DNA of 64,000 bases from the NCBI GenBank assembly GCA_949358305.1, contig OX442318.1:8356501-8420500 (forward strand), in the 5' to 3' direction. Source of the DNA: Strigamia acuminata (Eukaryota; Arthropoda; Chilopoda; Geophilomorpha; Linotaeniidae). The position numbers and the translations under genes were made by a program. Under the pieces are notes generated by a model. That model was not told the origin of the DNA. It made no database searches and was given only the letters and a program-made list of their open reading frames with translations. This document shows, one piece after another, positions 1 through 9,568 of this stretch (within the stretch, counting starts at the first letter, position 1; each line of letters starts with the position of its first letter).

Positions 1-85
1 ATCAGCGCACATTTGGTTGACAAATTTTTGCATTCATTCATAAGTGACTTACGGAAAAAAAAGAAAAGGAGAAATGATTACCCAT

Positions 86-389
86 ATTTCTTCGATTCTA
101 AAGGTGGGTTCATACTTGTGTTCACACTAGACGCAACGCAAGAAAACTGACGCAACGCAAGCTGCGTTTCGCCAACTAGACGTGAATCAACGAGAGTTGG
201 AGTTGATCGTGATTGGTTGACCGCAATACCTTTCCTTGCGTTGCGTCGCTTACTTCAACTTGGAGTTGAAACAGGAATTGGCGTCAACGTCAAGAATTTT
301 TGGACGCAAGCAGCTTGCGTTGCGCCAGTTTTCTTGCCTTGCGTCTAGTGTGAACACAAGTGTAAATCTAGCTTTAGAATCGAAGAAAT
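86..389. mobile_element. Palindromic MITE (two nested inverted-repeat layers)
   Basis: The outer arms at 86-103 and 372-389 are perfect inverted copies of an 18-base motif beginning ATTTCTTCGATTC. Inner arms at about 115-153 and 326-361 are a second, near-perfect inverted pair carrying GTGTTCACACTAGACGC. The centre is rich in the word TTGCGTTGCG in both orientations. No coding capacity is visible. The outer arm is shared with the small elements at 3755, 29337 and 34356, so this is probably a longer relative or a composite of that family. The superfamily is not identified. Confidence 0.7.
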
Positions 390-1429
390 ACCGTATTATT
401 AAAAGGAATTAAATAGTAATTAATATACGCTAGTCTTTCCAAAGGCCTTTTGGCTGTTTCCAGCCATTACACTAAAGTGATACGCATATGACATAAAAGT
501 TTAAATAGAAATACAGCATATTATCATTATTTAATACTGTATTCATAATTGATTTTAGATAAATTTTACAGCAAAGATTTATCCATTCCAAGAATCCATA
601 ACGATTTTATTTCAAAAAAACACTTCACAATTCAGTTAGGCTATGTAAGCACACTTAATTTATTTAATGAGTCATCAATACTTTTTTTTTAAATTTCACC
701 TAATCTCATAAATTATTGACAATAACTTGTCCCTTTGGTCTCATTATATTCCCAGAATTTATAATCTTGAGAATGTGAGTACACAGCCAGTCCCAGCTAC
801 TTATGTAAAAATAGTAATTTCTATTCAACTTGACTAGATATTTCACAAACTGTGTGAAAAACTGAATGCAAAAACAAATATGCAAAAATATTTCAACGGT
901 CTTATCCTAAAGCGGAATACTAAATTGTACTCTGTCGCCAGATGTCAGCTCGTCTTTCATCTTATGAGAACTCTTCTGTTTCTCTTTTCTTCGATTTGCA
1001 AAATGTCTTGCTATAAACTAGAGCCATATAGAGAAACCCATTTTCCCTGTTCCATTCCTGAGCCCATGTAATGCTGGCAGCGACATCTTCCGCAAATTGT
1101 ACTTTGCGATATGCCACTTCTAATCCACACAACATTTCAATTTCCCGCTTCACGAACTCCCAAGACAATCTCTTTGCGCCAAAAGAGGCAACCTATTTAA
1201 ATTTCAACCTGTTTCCATTTCTCAGTAACCTGCCTAAGCTCCCATTAAAATTCAACAATACTGGTGTCAATCGGCAACATTTATGTTGCCGATTTACACC
1301 TTCGGTATAATTTGTTTGAGGGCAATAAGCACTCTGAAAAAATAGAAAGATCAAAGTAAAAAATGTGTATAATATTGCAAGATTGATTTGTTGAATGTAT
1401 ATTTGTCTAAAATTCTTTGTATAAACTAA
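390..1429. other. AT-rich non-coding stretch
   Basis: I see no convincing gene, RNA or repeat boundary here. The short overlapping frames between 880 and 1310 lack splice context and protein-like composition. Confidence 0.5.
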
Positions 1430-1537
1430 TACCGTACTGCCCCGTTTAATAGCCCGAGCGTTTAATTCTGTTTTTGAGCCGCGCCGCCCGGTTATCCAGA
1501 AAAAAAAAACCCGGTTATTAAACGGGGCGGTACGGTA
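1430..1537. mobile_element. Small MITE with 20-bp-class TIRs
   Basis: The ends are inverted copies: TACCGTACTGCCCCGTTTAA on the left and its near-perfect complement ending at 1537. The interior is short and contains a run of A. It is non-coding. It shares only the first bases (TACCGTA) with the element at 25275-25628. Confidence 0.7.
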
Positions 1538-1581
1538 AACACTTTTGCGAATAAAAATGACTTTACTATCCCTTGGTTGAA

Positions 1582-1642
1582 GAACGTATTATTTTAATGG
1601 CGCGCTGTGGTTGTTTGAGATCTATTGATGTCGGTTTGTTTC
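1582..1642. repeat. Dispersed repeat, copy 1 (second copy 17966-18027)
   Basis: The stretch starting GAACGTATTATTTT and running through GAGATCTATT and TGTCGGTT is repeated with a few differences at 17966-18027 in the same orientation. The boundaries of the parent element are not clear. Confidence 0.55.
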
Positions 1643-1722
1643 TTCGTCGCACGTTTCCTCGAAATCGCAATAGTTCTTTAGATTCGATAACGTCTATTCG
1701 CACATAACGCAACACACGACAT

Positions 1723-1946
1723 ATACTCAAAACCACCCCAACGTTGATCTATTTCAGCCGGTTTACGCCTAACTGTGTACTGTGTTCTACTACGCGGAAA
1801 AGTAGTTCTGTGTCAACGCATCACCTTTGACAATGTTGGTAATCAAGCACAATGTCTGGAGTTTGATTACAATTCTGGTGTTTTGGACTACTTTTTTGTG
1901 CCACTACACCAGTGAAATAGATCAACGTTGGGGTGGTTTTGAGTAT
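1723..1946. mobile_element. MITE of about 224 bp, copy 1 (second copy 32381-32603)
   Basis: Long inverted ends begin TATACTCAAAACCACCCCAA and end with the complement at 1946. The interior, including a segment reading AAGTAGTTCTGTGTCAA, is found again in inverted orientation at 32381-32603, so this is a multi-copy non-autonomous element. It is non-coding. Confidence 0.75.
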
Positions 1947-3754
1947 ACACACGTTAACGTTAGAACCGGAAGTGCCCAATCACGTTTGCAAAAACTCAGT
2001 TAACTCACACAGTGCCATCTCATGGCAAAATACATTTACATAAAACACACTAAGTTCAAACATAACATCCCAATATGTAATCCATCCATTAAAAAGTTTC
2101 TTTCTAAAATCTGCAATTGATTTTTAACGTGTTTCTAATGCCCACTAAGATTTCCATGATTTTTATTAATGTTAAGCGACATCTGGTCTATAAAAAATGC
2201 AAAATTAACAACTGCACCAGCTGTTTATTCAAGATAAATCCAACTCCTGTGGCATTGAATACAAGTTCTTATTCATCACAAACCAACTCCTGGCATGACA
2301 AATGAACTAAAAGACAAGATTACAGAAGAAAAATCTGAAAACATTCCACCCCAGAGCAAAAACTAGTCAAGTTGGAAGAAAAAGCACAACAAATGATCAG
2401 CTTGGTCAAATTCCATTTCCCTAGTGTCCACCTGCAATACCACTACATTAATTTTTCAACACCACAAGATAGCACTGCACCATATTTCACAGCAACATGG
2501 TTTCATCCACTCTTCATCATACTTAAAAGTCTCCTGCATCTGCTTTCAGCAATCCTTTCACCACATTAAATTACCAACATTGTATTCACCTTCACAATTC
2601 TTTAACAACAAAATGTACAAAAAAAGAGACAGAATTTCAATTTAAAGATGAAACATGCAATTTGCTATACAAAAAAAAAAACTAACTTTCTTGAACTTCT
2701 ACACTCAACTATCTAATGAGTCATCTTCCATTAATGGTAAATCAATAATCATAAAAAAATATGTAAAAAAATTATAACTTGCCTCATTAAAAGTAGCTTC
2801 ACATCCATACAAAAAATAAAAAATTGCCTTACCTAGAAAAAAAAAAGAAAACAATAAATTAGACAAATAAACATCTCAGTAAACAACATTTAATTACAAG
2901 TAGTAAAATAAATAGCCTATTTCCTACAATATTCTACTTTGCACATCATCACAATATACTGTTTCTGATAACAACTTTAATACCTCTAAAATTAATGAAC
3001 AATTAACTAGCCTCCACTTAATGGCACTAATCATTTCTCTTGCTCTAAACCAAAATAAACATATCATATGTTAAGTAAATAGCAATAAAAGCAGAAAATT
3101 ACTTTTGGTCTCAACTTTGCACGATAGCACATCGGTGGCAATACAAATGCATAAAATTGTTAGCAGTATTATTTATGCAATTCAATTTTAAATCCTGTTA
3201 TCTATTAATGTATACTGTTGCCTAACCACACAGCAGAAGCGGAAAACAAACAGTAAACGGCGGTGTACCAGCCGCACCCGCAGACCCCCCTGAGTAAAGA
3301 TGCACTGTGCAAAGAAAACTCAATAAGAATTTAAAATTCAAAATTCAAAATTTAAAATTTAAAATTAGAATATGTCAAAAATTTGTCAAAACTTTTCAAA
3401 ATATTATAACCGGTCCTTATTAATAATGAACTTTGAACCATCTAGTGGTGGTTTTAAACACTACCAGTAAATACAAAAAGGCTGTTAACTGAAGCGCTCT
3501 TTATTAAAGCAGCAAAGCCTGTTTAAAAGTTTTGCTGGAGTTTTAAGGGGCACCAATTTTGCAAGAAGAATAACTAATTAAATAAATGATGAATCAATAC
3601 AAATTTCACCTAAAATTTACTTTATTATCAGATAAACAAAGTCACAAATTTTCAGCAAAAAAAAATGGATAGGAAAAAATTTTTCCTATTCAAGAAAGAG
3701 CTTGTCCCTAAATCCGTACAGCCTTATGCCTCCAAGAGTTAAAGCAATAATAAT
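1947..3754. other. Non-coding AT-rich region
   Basis: Open frames are short (up to 73 codons near 2372-2645) and look random. No splice-supported exon was found. Confidence 0.5.
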
Positions 3755-3852
3755 ATCGTATTTCTTCAATTCCAAAAAGCAATTTTTTCCCAATAAAAAC
3801 ATCTCTAAAAATAGGGTATGTCGTCTTACTGTAGAATCAAAAAAATACTGTA
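3755..3852. mobile_element. Tiny MITE, TATTTCTTCGATTC family, degraded copy
   Basis: It has the family layout: left end CGTATTTCTTCAATTC, an internal AACATCTCTAAAAATAG motif, and a decayed right end ending AAATACTGTA. Closely related copies lie at 29337-29441 and 34356-34456. Each is about 100 bp, non-coding and nearly a self-complementary hairpin. Confidence 0.65.
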
Positions 3853-4616
3853 TACATTTTGGAACATATTAATTGGATAAATCTTAAATTATACTGTAAA
3901 ATACATTTTTGAACCATATGGGCAGTGGTGTAAATTTATTTCAACTACAAAAGACACTTACAAAACAATATAATTAGCAAGTGTTGACAAATACCAGGCA
4001 ACCGGTCATCATGGCGCCTGTATTTGCAAAATAGATATGCTGACTCCCGAATTATTTTTAGTTTAGTCTAATTTTTGAATCGGTAACATCAGTTGTAAGT
4101 AACCGGCTGTGACTCTCAGGCACCAGTCTTTGACCCCTGCCATTAGTCCACTTCCCTACCGTAAAGGGCACCCCGTTACTGTAAAAAGTTTACGGATTTG
4201 CTCCCGTAAACCCCCATTGTTCGCCATCTTGTTTGACCTGTAAGAAATCAGTCTTTTGCTGTTTTCTAACATGCACTTACGTAACTGACTCACACCAGCC
4301 ACTTTGATCATTTGAAGACGACATTACCTGTGCAGATTTTGAAAACATCCCACAAGCGTTTCGTTTTCCTTCTGGTCAAAATTCTGGCGGATTGCTTTAC
4401 TTTAGCGATGCCCGTTTTAATGACGTCGTGTTTAAGCTGCTTAGATTCAGCTAGGTTAGGTCAGGTTAGGTTTAATTAGGTTAAAAACGGCCTTTCCAAC
4501 TTTAATTTCATTATCACTTATGCCATAAATCAAATTAAAAAATATAATACAACCATAAATTCTCACTTAACCAACAAAACCAACAGTAAATTACACATAA
4601 TCAATTAATCAAAATT
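3853..4616. other. Non-coding region with a short TTAGG-like stretch
   Basis: At 4452-4482 the word AGGTTAGG recurs with small variants, resembling the TTAGG arthropod telomere unit but too short to be telomeric. The rest shows no gene. Confidence 0.4.
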
Positions 4617-4621
4617 CCATC

Positions 4622-4849
4622 TGTGAGTCGGGACGAAGCGTGTGGTTTGGCGAAACCAAGATGACTAAACTTTATTTCAACTAACAAGCATAAATACAGA
4701 CAAGCAGCAATGCGATTGGTCGGGGAGAACAACGGAGAGTGGACGTGACCGCTGGTCAGTGACCGGCTAATACGCCACCCGGATGGGGGGACGCCAATGT
4801 GGCGCCGTGAAGGTGACGTAGATAAACGGTGTGGTGACCAAAGGTCACA
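4622..4849 (-). repeat. 3' LTR of the Ty3/Gypsy element
   Basis: 228 bp, identical by eye to 9336-9563, bounded by TG...CA. The gag-pol stop codon (4845-4847) lies just inside its first bases, so coding sequence and LTR overlap slightly. Confidence 0.95.
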
Positions 4850-7800
4850 CGTCCCCTCCAAAAAGGATCCAATCGTCCCTTGATTGGCGTTGCTCCAAAA
4901 ACTTCTTCAGTTGGGAGCTATGGGCCTTCCAAGTACGACTCCCGTCGTCCAACACCACGACGTTGTCGCCGAGCCGTTCGGTAACGGTGAATGGGCCGGT
5001 GTAAAGCTCTTCGAATTTTGACGACCGCGCCCCCTTGGAGTACATCACCCTGTCTCCGACATTCACATCGTCGACGTCGCGATTTTTGTCGTATCGCGCC
5101 TTCTGATTGGCCTGCGCAGATCGCAGGTTCTCTCGTGCCTGGTCTCTCTTCGCGAGAGTGTCGTGGAGTAGTCCGTGCGGTGCCTCGCTCAGCATGTCGA
5201 TTGCGTCAAAGTCGTTGTCGGGAGAAAATGCGTGCACTAACTCAAACGGGGTAAATCTGGATGACGACTGGCGGTTCGTATTTAGGCCCCAAACAACCGA
5301 GTCCAAATGCGCCGCCCATTTCTTTTCGTTAGACTCGAACTTTCTCAAGCCCTGCATGATGGTTTGGATTGTCCGCTCGCAAAGGCCGTTTGCCTGCTGG
5401 TGGTACGGCGGTGTCGTCTCCAATGCGATGCCGTTTTCGTCGCAAAATCCCTTCATTTCGGCGGACACGAAACTCGCGAATGAGTCCGAAATTAACTTGC
5501 GAGGGGGCCCGAATCGCTTCAAAACTCCCTCCCGCAATGCGGCTATCGTCGTGGCCGCCTTGGTGTCCCGAACTGGTCGCGCGACGACGAAACGAGTCGC
5601 TAGGTCGACAATCACCAAAATGTGCGTGAAACGATTGTGGCTTTTGAACGGACCGGCGTGGTCCATTGCGACGATCTCAAACGGTTTTTCCGGAATGCTG
5701 CGGGGGCATAAGTGGCCGGGCGGCTTGCGTGTAAGGCGGTTGTGTTTCAAGCACGGCTCGCACGATTTCAGCACCTCCTCGACCTGTTGCGACATGTTCG
5801 GCCACCAATGTTTGCCCTGCAACCTCGACAGCGTCTTCCGTGCGTCTGCGTGCGCCCCTTCGATATGAGCGGCGACAATCAGTTGAGCGGTGAGTCGCCG
5901 TGGCACGACGATTTTTAGGATCTCCCTCCCCTCGTGCGTCTTTTTCTTGCACAACAGTCCGTTTTTCGTCACAAACTTCTCGGGGTCCGCGTTCTTGCAC
6001 CACTCGTCGTTCTGCTGCTCGCTCTGCAGCCGCTGGTCCCGCGCGACGACTATCGCTAGCACCGCTCTGTCGACGCCGTTTTCCGTGATCCGAGACAACG
6101 CGTCCGGGATGGTGTTTTCGGACCCCTTCCTGTGCTTAATGATGAACGTAAATTCCTGGAGGTCCAAAATCCATCTAGCGTATTTACGGTTTAAGTCTTT
6201 TTTTGCCGTGAGATGAGCGACCGCCCAGTTGTCGGTTAAAATAACGAATTTCGTTTGGGCTGCCAGATAGAAGCGGAATTTTTCTGTGACCGCCCAGTGA
6301 ACGGCCAAGCATTCCAGTTCGTTGGAATGTGCGCTCATATACGAGTTCGGAATAGACCTGCTCGCGAACGCGATTGTCACCGTCTTCCCGTCGTGAATCT
6401 GCTGAAGGCATGCGCCGAGGCCGTCGTACGATGCGTCGACACTAAGAATTGTCTCGCACTCCGACCGGTAGTGCGCGAGTTCGATGCACGATAACAATTC
6501 GGTTTTTATTTTTTCGATTGCCGCCCAGTGATCGTCGGTGAGCGCGAAATGTTCGTTTTTATGTGTCAGTAGTGTTAATATTTTCACTTTTGCCGCGAAA
6601 TTTTTTATGAACCGCCGGTAATAACTGGCGAAGCCAAGAAACGCTCGAACATGCTTAACAGTCTTAAACACGGTGAAACGGTTCACCGACTCGATCCTCG
6701 ACGGGTCCGTGCGGCGGCCACTGGCAGACACGACATAGCCCAAAAATTGAATTTCGCGCACCAACAATTGGCATTTAGACAGGTGAATTTTCAACCCTTT
6801 CTTGACAATTTTCCTCAGTAGTAAGTCGAAATTGTCCAGCAAAATGTCGGTAATTCTGTGCGACTGTCCGACGTCGTCGATGTACGGTTCCGTGCTCTCG
6901 ATTTCCTCGCACACCTCGTCCATAACGGCCTGCATGATGAATGGCGAGTTTGCCATCCCCATCGGCATGCGCAACAGTTCCTGCTGCCCTAGCGGCGTCC
7001 AAAACGCGATGATCGATTGGTGTTCCTTACGAATTTTAATGTTGTAAAACGCCTGCGCTACGTCGATCGTGTTGAACAATACGGGTTGCACTTTTGTTAA
7101 TTTTTCCAGTGTCTCGTCGATCGTAGGCATTCTGTAAACTTTCAAGTTCAATTTCGCGTTCAAGGGCCGCAAGTCTATCACGATTCGTCGAGGGGTCGTC
7201 AGGTTCGTAGGGTTATTTACGACGAACAGCCGGAAGTTGTTACAGGAACTGGATGGTCGGCATATTCCCAGCGCCTGCCACTTTCTCACCGTCAATGACA
7301 CGAACTCCGCGTCCTTATCGTTGAAGCGAATGGGTTTCTCGCGAATGGGCGCGCTGTCGGTGAGCGTGATGTCGCACTCGACGTCGGAACACAGCCCCAA
7401 AGGCGCGCTGTGCGTGAACGCCGCGTAATTTTTAATACAAATGTCTTTAAGGCGAGTTTTCTGTTCCGCCGACACCGATGCGTCGACGTTCCCAACGACC
7501 GTGTCCACATCCTCGAGAAATTTCTTGTCGGACGTGGCGACCTGGTCGGTGACGTTATTCGAAACCACCTCAAACATCATGTCCTTGCGCACCGGACCGA
7601 TCGCGCTCAAATCGCCCCACCTCCGTTCATGTTTCGCGACGTGATAAGCGAATGTGTCGCCGCTCGGGACTTTTGGCGCGTTCCAAGCGTGTAAGAAATG
7701 CACAGCACGAGAATGGTAAGGTATTTTATTAATTGTCAAAGTTCCACCCGCCTCGCTACACCACGACATCTTCTCGTTGTCACGGAATGTGGTGCCAAGC

Positions 7801-9230
7801 AGCATCTCGTACGGCGTCTCGTCCAACACCGCGATATTATTCACCGAAAACTGCTCGTTGCCGACGGTAATCTTCACGTCGGTGTATCCAATGGGCACTG
7901 CACTCCCGTTGAGGCCATTCAAGCGGTCGTTCGTGACGTTCGGACGGATGCGCGTCTTGTCGTTAATGCAACTACTCCGAATTAAACAAACGTTCGCACC
8001 TTGGTCAAAAATCGTTTCCACCGTGCGCTGCGCCTCCTCGACGTAAACGTCGACGATAGAAAACCCGGTACTGGGGTACTTCGATTGGAAAACGCACAAC
8101 ACCTTTTTCGGTTCGGGCTTGGGCACACGAGTGTCTGGATGCGGGCAATTGAACGACGCGTGGCCGTACTCCTGGCACCGGTAACATTGCGTCTTCGAAA
8201 GGTCGTCCCCCTTCCGATAATTGCCGGAGGTCGAGCGTGCAACGTGTCCCCTGCCGCGAGTCGCGCCACCGCGCTTAAAATGATCGGGCAACTGGCCACG
8301 CCCGACGCCTTTCCCCTTGTCGAGATTGGGGGCGCCTGCACCGCCGCGATCCGGCTCGCTCGCCCGCGCGACCTGCTTCGGGATCGTTTTGTCGAGCTGC
8401 CGCACGTACTCGATGACGTCCGGGATCGACCAATGCTGCAACGTGTGCAGCGCGATACGGGTCTGCATACTCCAGACGCCCTCGATCATCATCAGCACGA
8501 TATCCCTCGTGGTCAACTGAAAGTCACGTTTTGTAGACTCAATCAACGCGAACTTGGCGGCCGCGTATTTCGCCAAAGTTTCGCCGCGCTCCTGCGTCCG
8601 AGCCGCCATGCGGGTCTGCCATTCCGACCAGCTCTCGTTGGCGCCCAAAAAGGCTGTGATGGACTCCACCCACTCCGGCCAATTGTCAATCTCACACCCT
8701 TGTAACACGTACCAGTCCAGGGCGTGTCCCTTGAGCAGTCCGTTCGCGTACACCAACTTCGATTGGGCGGACCAATTTCCCAACACGGCCGCCTTGTCGA
8801 GGAGCCGGATAAATTGCCGCACGTCGTCGTCCTCATTCCCGAAAAACGGTGATAAATTCTTTGCCGTGTTTACCTCGTGCGTAACCTTCGTAACGGTTGG
8901 TCTGGCGGCGCTGAGCATATGCGTGGACATCAGCGAAATCAGGGTGGCCATATCCGCCAGGTTGGGACCGTCGGCCGACTTCTCGCTTGGCGCCGCGCCG
9001 CTGCCGTCGGTCGTCTCGGAGCCCTCGTCGCCGTCGGTTGAAAGTGGCTGGCTGCTCGCGTTGTCCGCCACAATTATCTCCACCAATGCATCCTTCGCCG
9101 CCGATGCGGGGAATACAATGCCGCGTTTGTTGCATACCGCCTTCAGCTCGTCGCCCGTGAATCGTCGTATCAGAGCCGCATTGGTCGAGCTCAGAATCTC
9201 GGCTTCCGTGATGAGATTGGCCTTATTCAT
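4845..9230 (-). CDS. Gag-Pol polyprotein of a Ty3/Gypsy retrotransposon
   Basis: One uninterrupted frame of 1461 residues encodes the structural protein and all enzymes for reverse transcription and integration. I start it at the ATG at 9230; the frame stays open upstream, but those codons lie in the 5' LTR and leader. In order (rough residues): a gag region with W-rich helices (120-285); a CCHC zinc knuckle (C349, C352, H357, C362); an aspartic protease (about 395-480) with the unusual active-site quartet DQGA at 409-412 and a later LLG turn; RT (about 620-840) with YIDD at 783-786; RNase H (about 925-1050) with D932, E971 or E973, D1000 and D1043; integrase with an H-H-C-C zinc site (H1122, H1127, C1157, C1160) and a D1190, D1249, E1285 triad (DD35E spacing); and a C-terminal GPF module. 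No chromodomain is evident. The odd point is DQG where families have DTG or DSG. Confidence 0.95.
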   Translation of the reverse strand: MNKANLITEAEILSSTNAALIRRFTGDELKAVCNKRGIVFPASAAKDALVEIIVADNASSQPLSTDGDEGSETTDGSGAAPSEKSADGPNLADMATLISLMSTHMLSAARPTVTKVTHEVNTAKNLSPFFGNEDDDVRQFIRLLDKAAVLGNWSAQSKLVYANGLLKGHALDWYVLQGCEIDNWPEWVESITAFLGANESWSEWQTRMAARTQERGETLAKYAAAKFALIESTKRDFQLTTRDIVLMMIEGVWSMQTRIALHTLQHWSIPDVIEYVRQLDKTIPKQVARASEPDRGGAGAPNLDKGKGVGRGQLPDHFKRGGATRGRGHVARSTSGNYRKGDDLSKTQCYRCQEYGHASFNCPHPDTRVPKPEPKKVLCVFQSKYPSTGFSIVDVYVEEAQRTVETIFDQGANVCLIRSSCINDKTRIRPNVTNDRLNGLNGSAVPIGYTDVKITVGNEQFSVNNIAVLDETPYEMLLGTTFRDNEKMSWCSEAGGTLTINKIPYHSRAVHFLHAWNAPKVPSGDTFAYHVAKHERRWGDLSAIGPVRKDMMFEVVSNNVTDQVATSDKKFLEDVDTVVGNVDASVSAEQKTRLKDICIKNYAAFTHSAPLGLCSDVECDITLTDSAPIREKPIRFNDKDAEFVSLTVRKWQALGICRPSSSCNNFRLFVVNNPTNLTTPRRIVIDLRPLNAKLNLKVYRMPTIDETLEKLTKVQPVLFNTIDVAQAFYNIKIRKEHQSIIAFWTPLGQQELLRMPMGMANSPFIMQAVMDEVCEEIESTEPYIDDVGQSHRITDILLDNFDLLLRKIVKKGLKIHLSKCQLLVREIQFLGYVVSASGRRTDPSRIESVNRFTVFKTVKHVRAFLGFASYYRRFIKNFAAKVKILTLLTHKNEHFALTDDHWAAIEKIKTELLSCIELAHYRSECETILSVDASYDGLGACLQQIHDGKTVTIAFASRSIPNSYMSAHSNELECLAVHWAVTEKFRFYLAAQTKFVILTDNWAVAHLTAKKDLNRKYARWILDLQEFTFIIKHRKGSENTIPDALSRITENGVDRAVLAIVVARDQRLQSEQQNDEWCKNADPEKFVTKNGLLCKKKTHEGREILKIVVPRRLTAQLIVAAHIEGAHADARKTLSRLQGKHWWPNMSQQVEEVLKSCEPCLKHNRLTRKPPGHLCPRSIPEKPFEIVAMDHAGPFKSHNRFTHILVIVDLATRFVVARPVRDTKAATTIAALREGVLKRFGPPRKLISDSFASFVSAEMKGFCDENGIALETTPPYHQQANGLCERTIQTIMQGLRKFESNEKKWAAHLDSVVWGLNTNRQSSSRFTPFELVHAFSPDNDFDAIDMLSEAPHGLLHDTLAKRDQARENLRSAQANQKARYDKNRDVDDVNVGDRVMYSKGARSSKFEELYTGPFTVTERLGDNVVVLDDGSRTWKAHSSQLKKFLEQRQSRDDWILFGGDV
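4851..4860 (-). other. Polypurine tract of the Ty3/Gypsy element
   Basis: On the minus strand the purine run GGAGGGGA sits two bases before the 3' LTR. This is the expected site for plus-strand DNA priming in LTR retrotransposons. Confidence 0.75.
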
Positions 9231-9310
9231 CTTTCCGTGCGTAATGTCGTTGTCGTGTGCGTCGTTAAGTCTCGTGTGGACTCGTCTCTTCGTTTTTAAC
9301 AAGCGGTTTG

Positions 9311-9335
9311 TAGGTTCGAAGTTACAACTGCGCCA
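9311..9335 (-). other. Primer binding site, tRNA-Ser-like
   Basis: Directly inside the 5' LTR the minus strand reads TGGCGCAGTTG. The plus strand therefore resembles a tRNA 3' end: CAACTGC, G, CCA, preceded by a T-loop-like GGTTCGAA. CAACTGC plus a G discriminator fits a tRNA-Ser acceptor stem, the primer known for the 17.6/297 group. The tRNA assignment is by eye. Confidence 0.65.
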
Positions 9336-9563
9336 TGTGAGTCGGGACGAAGCGTGTGGTTTGGCGAAACCAAGATGACTAAACTTTATTTCAACTAACA
9401 AGCATAAATACAGACAAGCAGCAATGCGATTGGTCGGGGAGAACAACGGAGAGTGGACGTGACCGCTGGTCAGTGACCGGCTAATACGCCACCCGGATGG
9501 GGGGACGCCAATGTGGCGCCGTGAAGGTGACGTAGATAAACGGTGTGGTGACCAAAGGTCACA
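9336..9563 (-). repeat. 5' LTR of the Ty3/Gypsy element
   Basis: 228-bp direct repeat of 4622-4849 with no difference seen. It should hold the element's promoter and polyadenylation signals. The gag-pol ATG lies 106 bases downstream. Confidence 0.95.
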
Positions 9564-9568
9564 CCATC

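Larger units (their letters stand above)
4617..9568 (-). mobile_element. Complete Ty3/Gypsy LTR retrotransposon with 5-bp target duplication
   Basis: Two 228-bp direct LTRs (4622-4849 and 9336-9563), identical by eye, start TG and end CA. The 5-bp direct repeat CCATC flanks the whole unit at 4617-4621 and 9564-9568. On the minus strand the order is 5' LTR (9336-9563), primer binding site, gag-pol frame, polypurine tract, 3' LTR. The domain order protease, RT, RNase H, integrase is that of Ty3/Gypsy (Metaviridae). There is no env-like frame. Identical LTRs and an intact frame suggest a recent insertion. The element is clearly GC-richer than its flanks. Confidence 0.95.

Noticed and set aside
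4452-4482. Telomeric repeat
   Set aside because: Only a few imperfect TTAGG-like units; too short for a telomere or interstitial telomere array.
9311-9335. tRNA gene
   Set aside because: The tRNA-like 3' end is the retrotransposon primer binding site; there is no 5' half.
5107-9378. Long plus-strand frames (for example 5107-5868, 8001-8705, 8554-9378)
   Set aside because: They are antisense to the retrotransposon gag-pol frame and arise from its GC-rich codons; they have no domains of their own.
9231-9446. Upstream in-frame start of gag-pol at 9446
   Set aside because: That part lies in the 5' LTR and leader; the same LTR-encoded residues appear at the 3' LTR (4601-4861), so it is a reading-through artefact.
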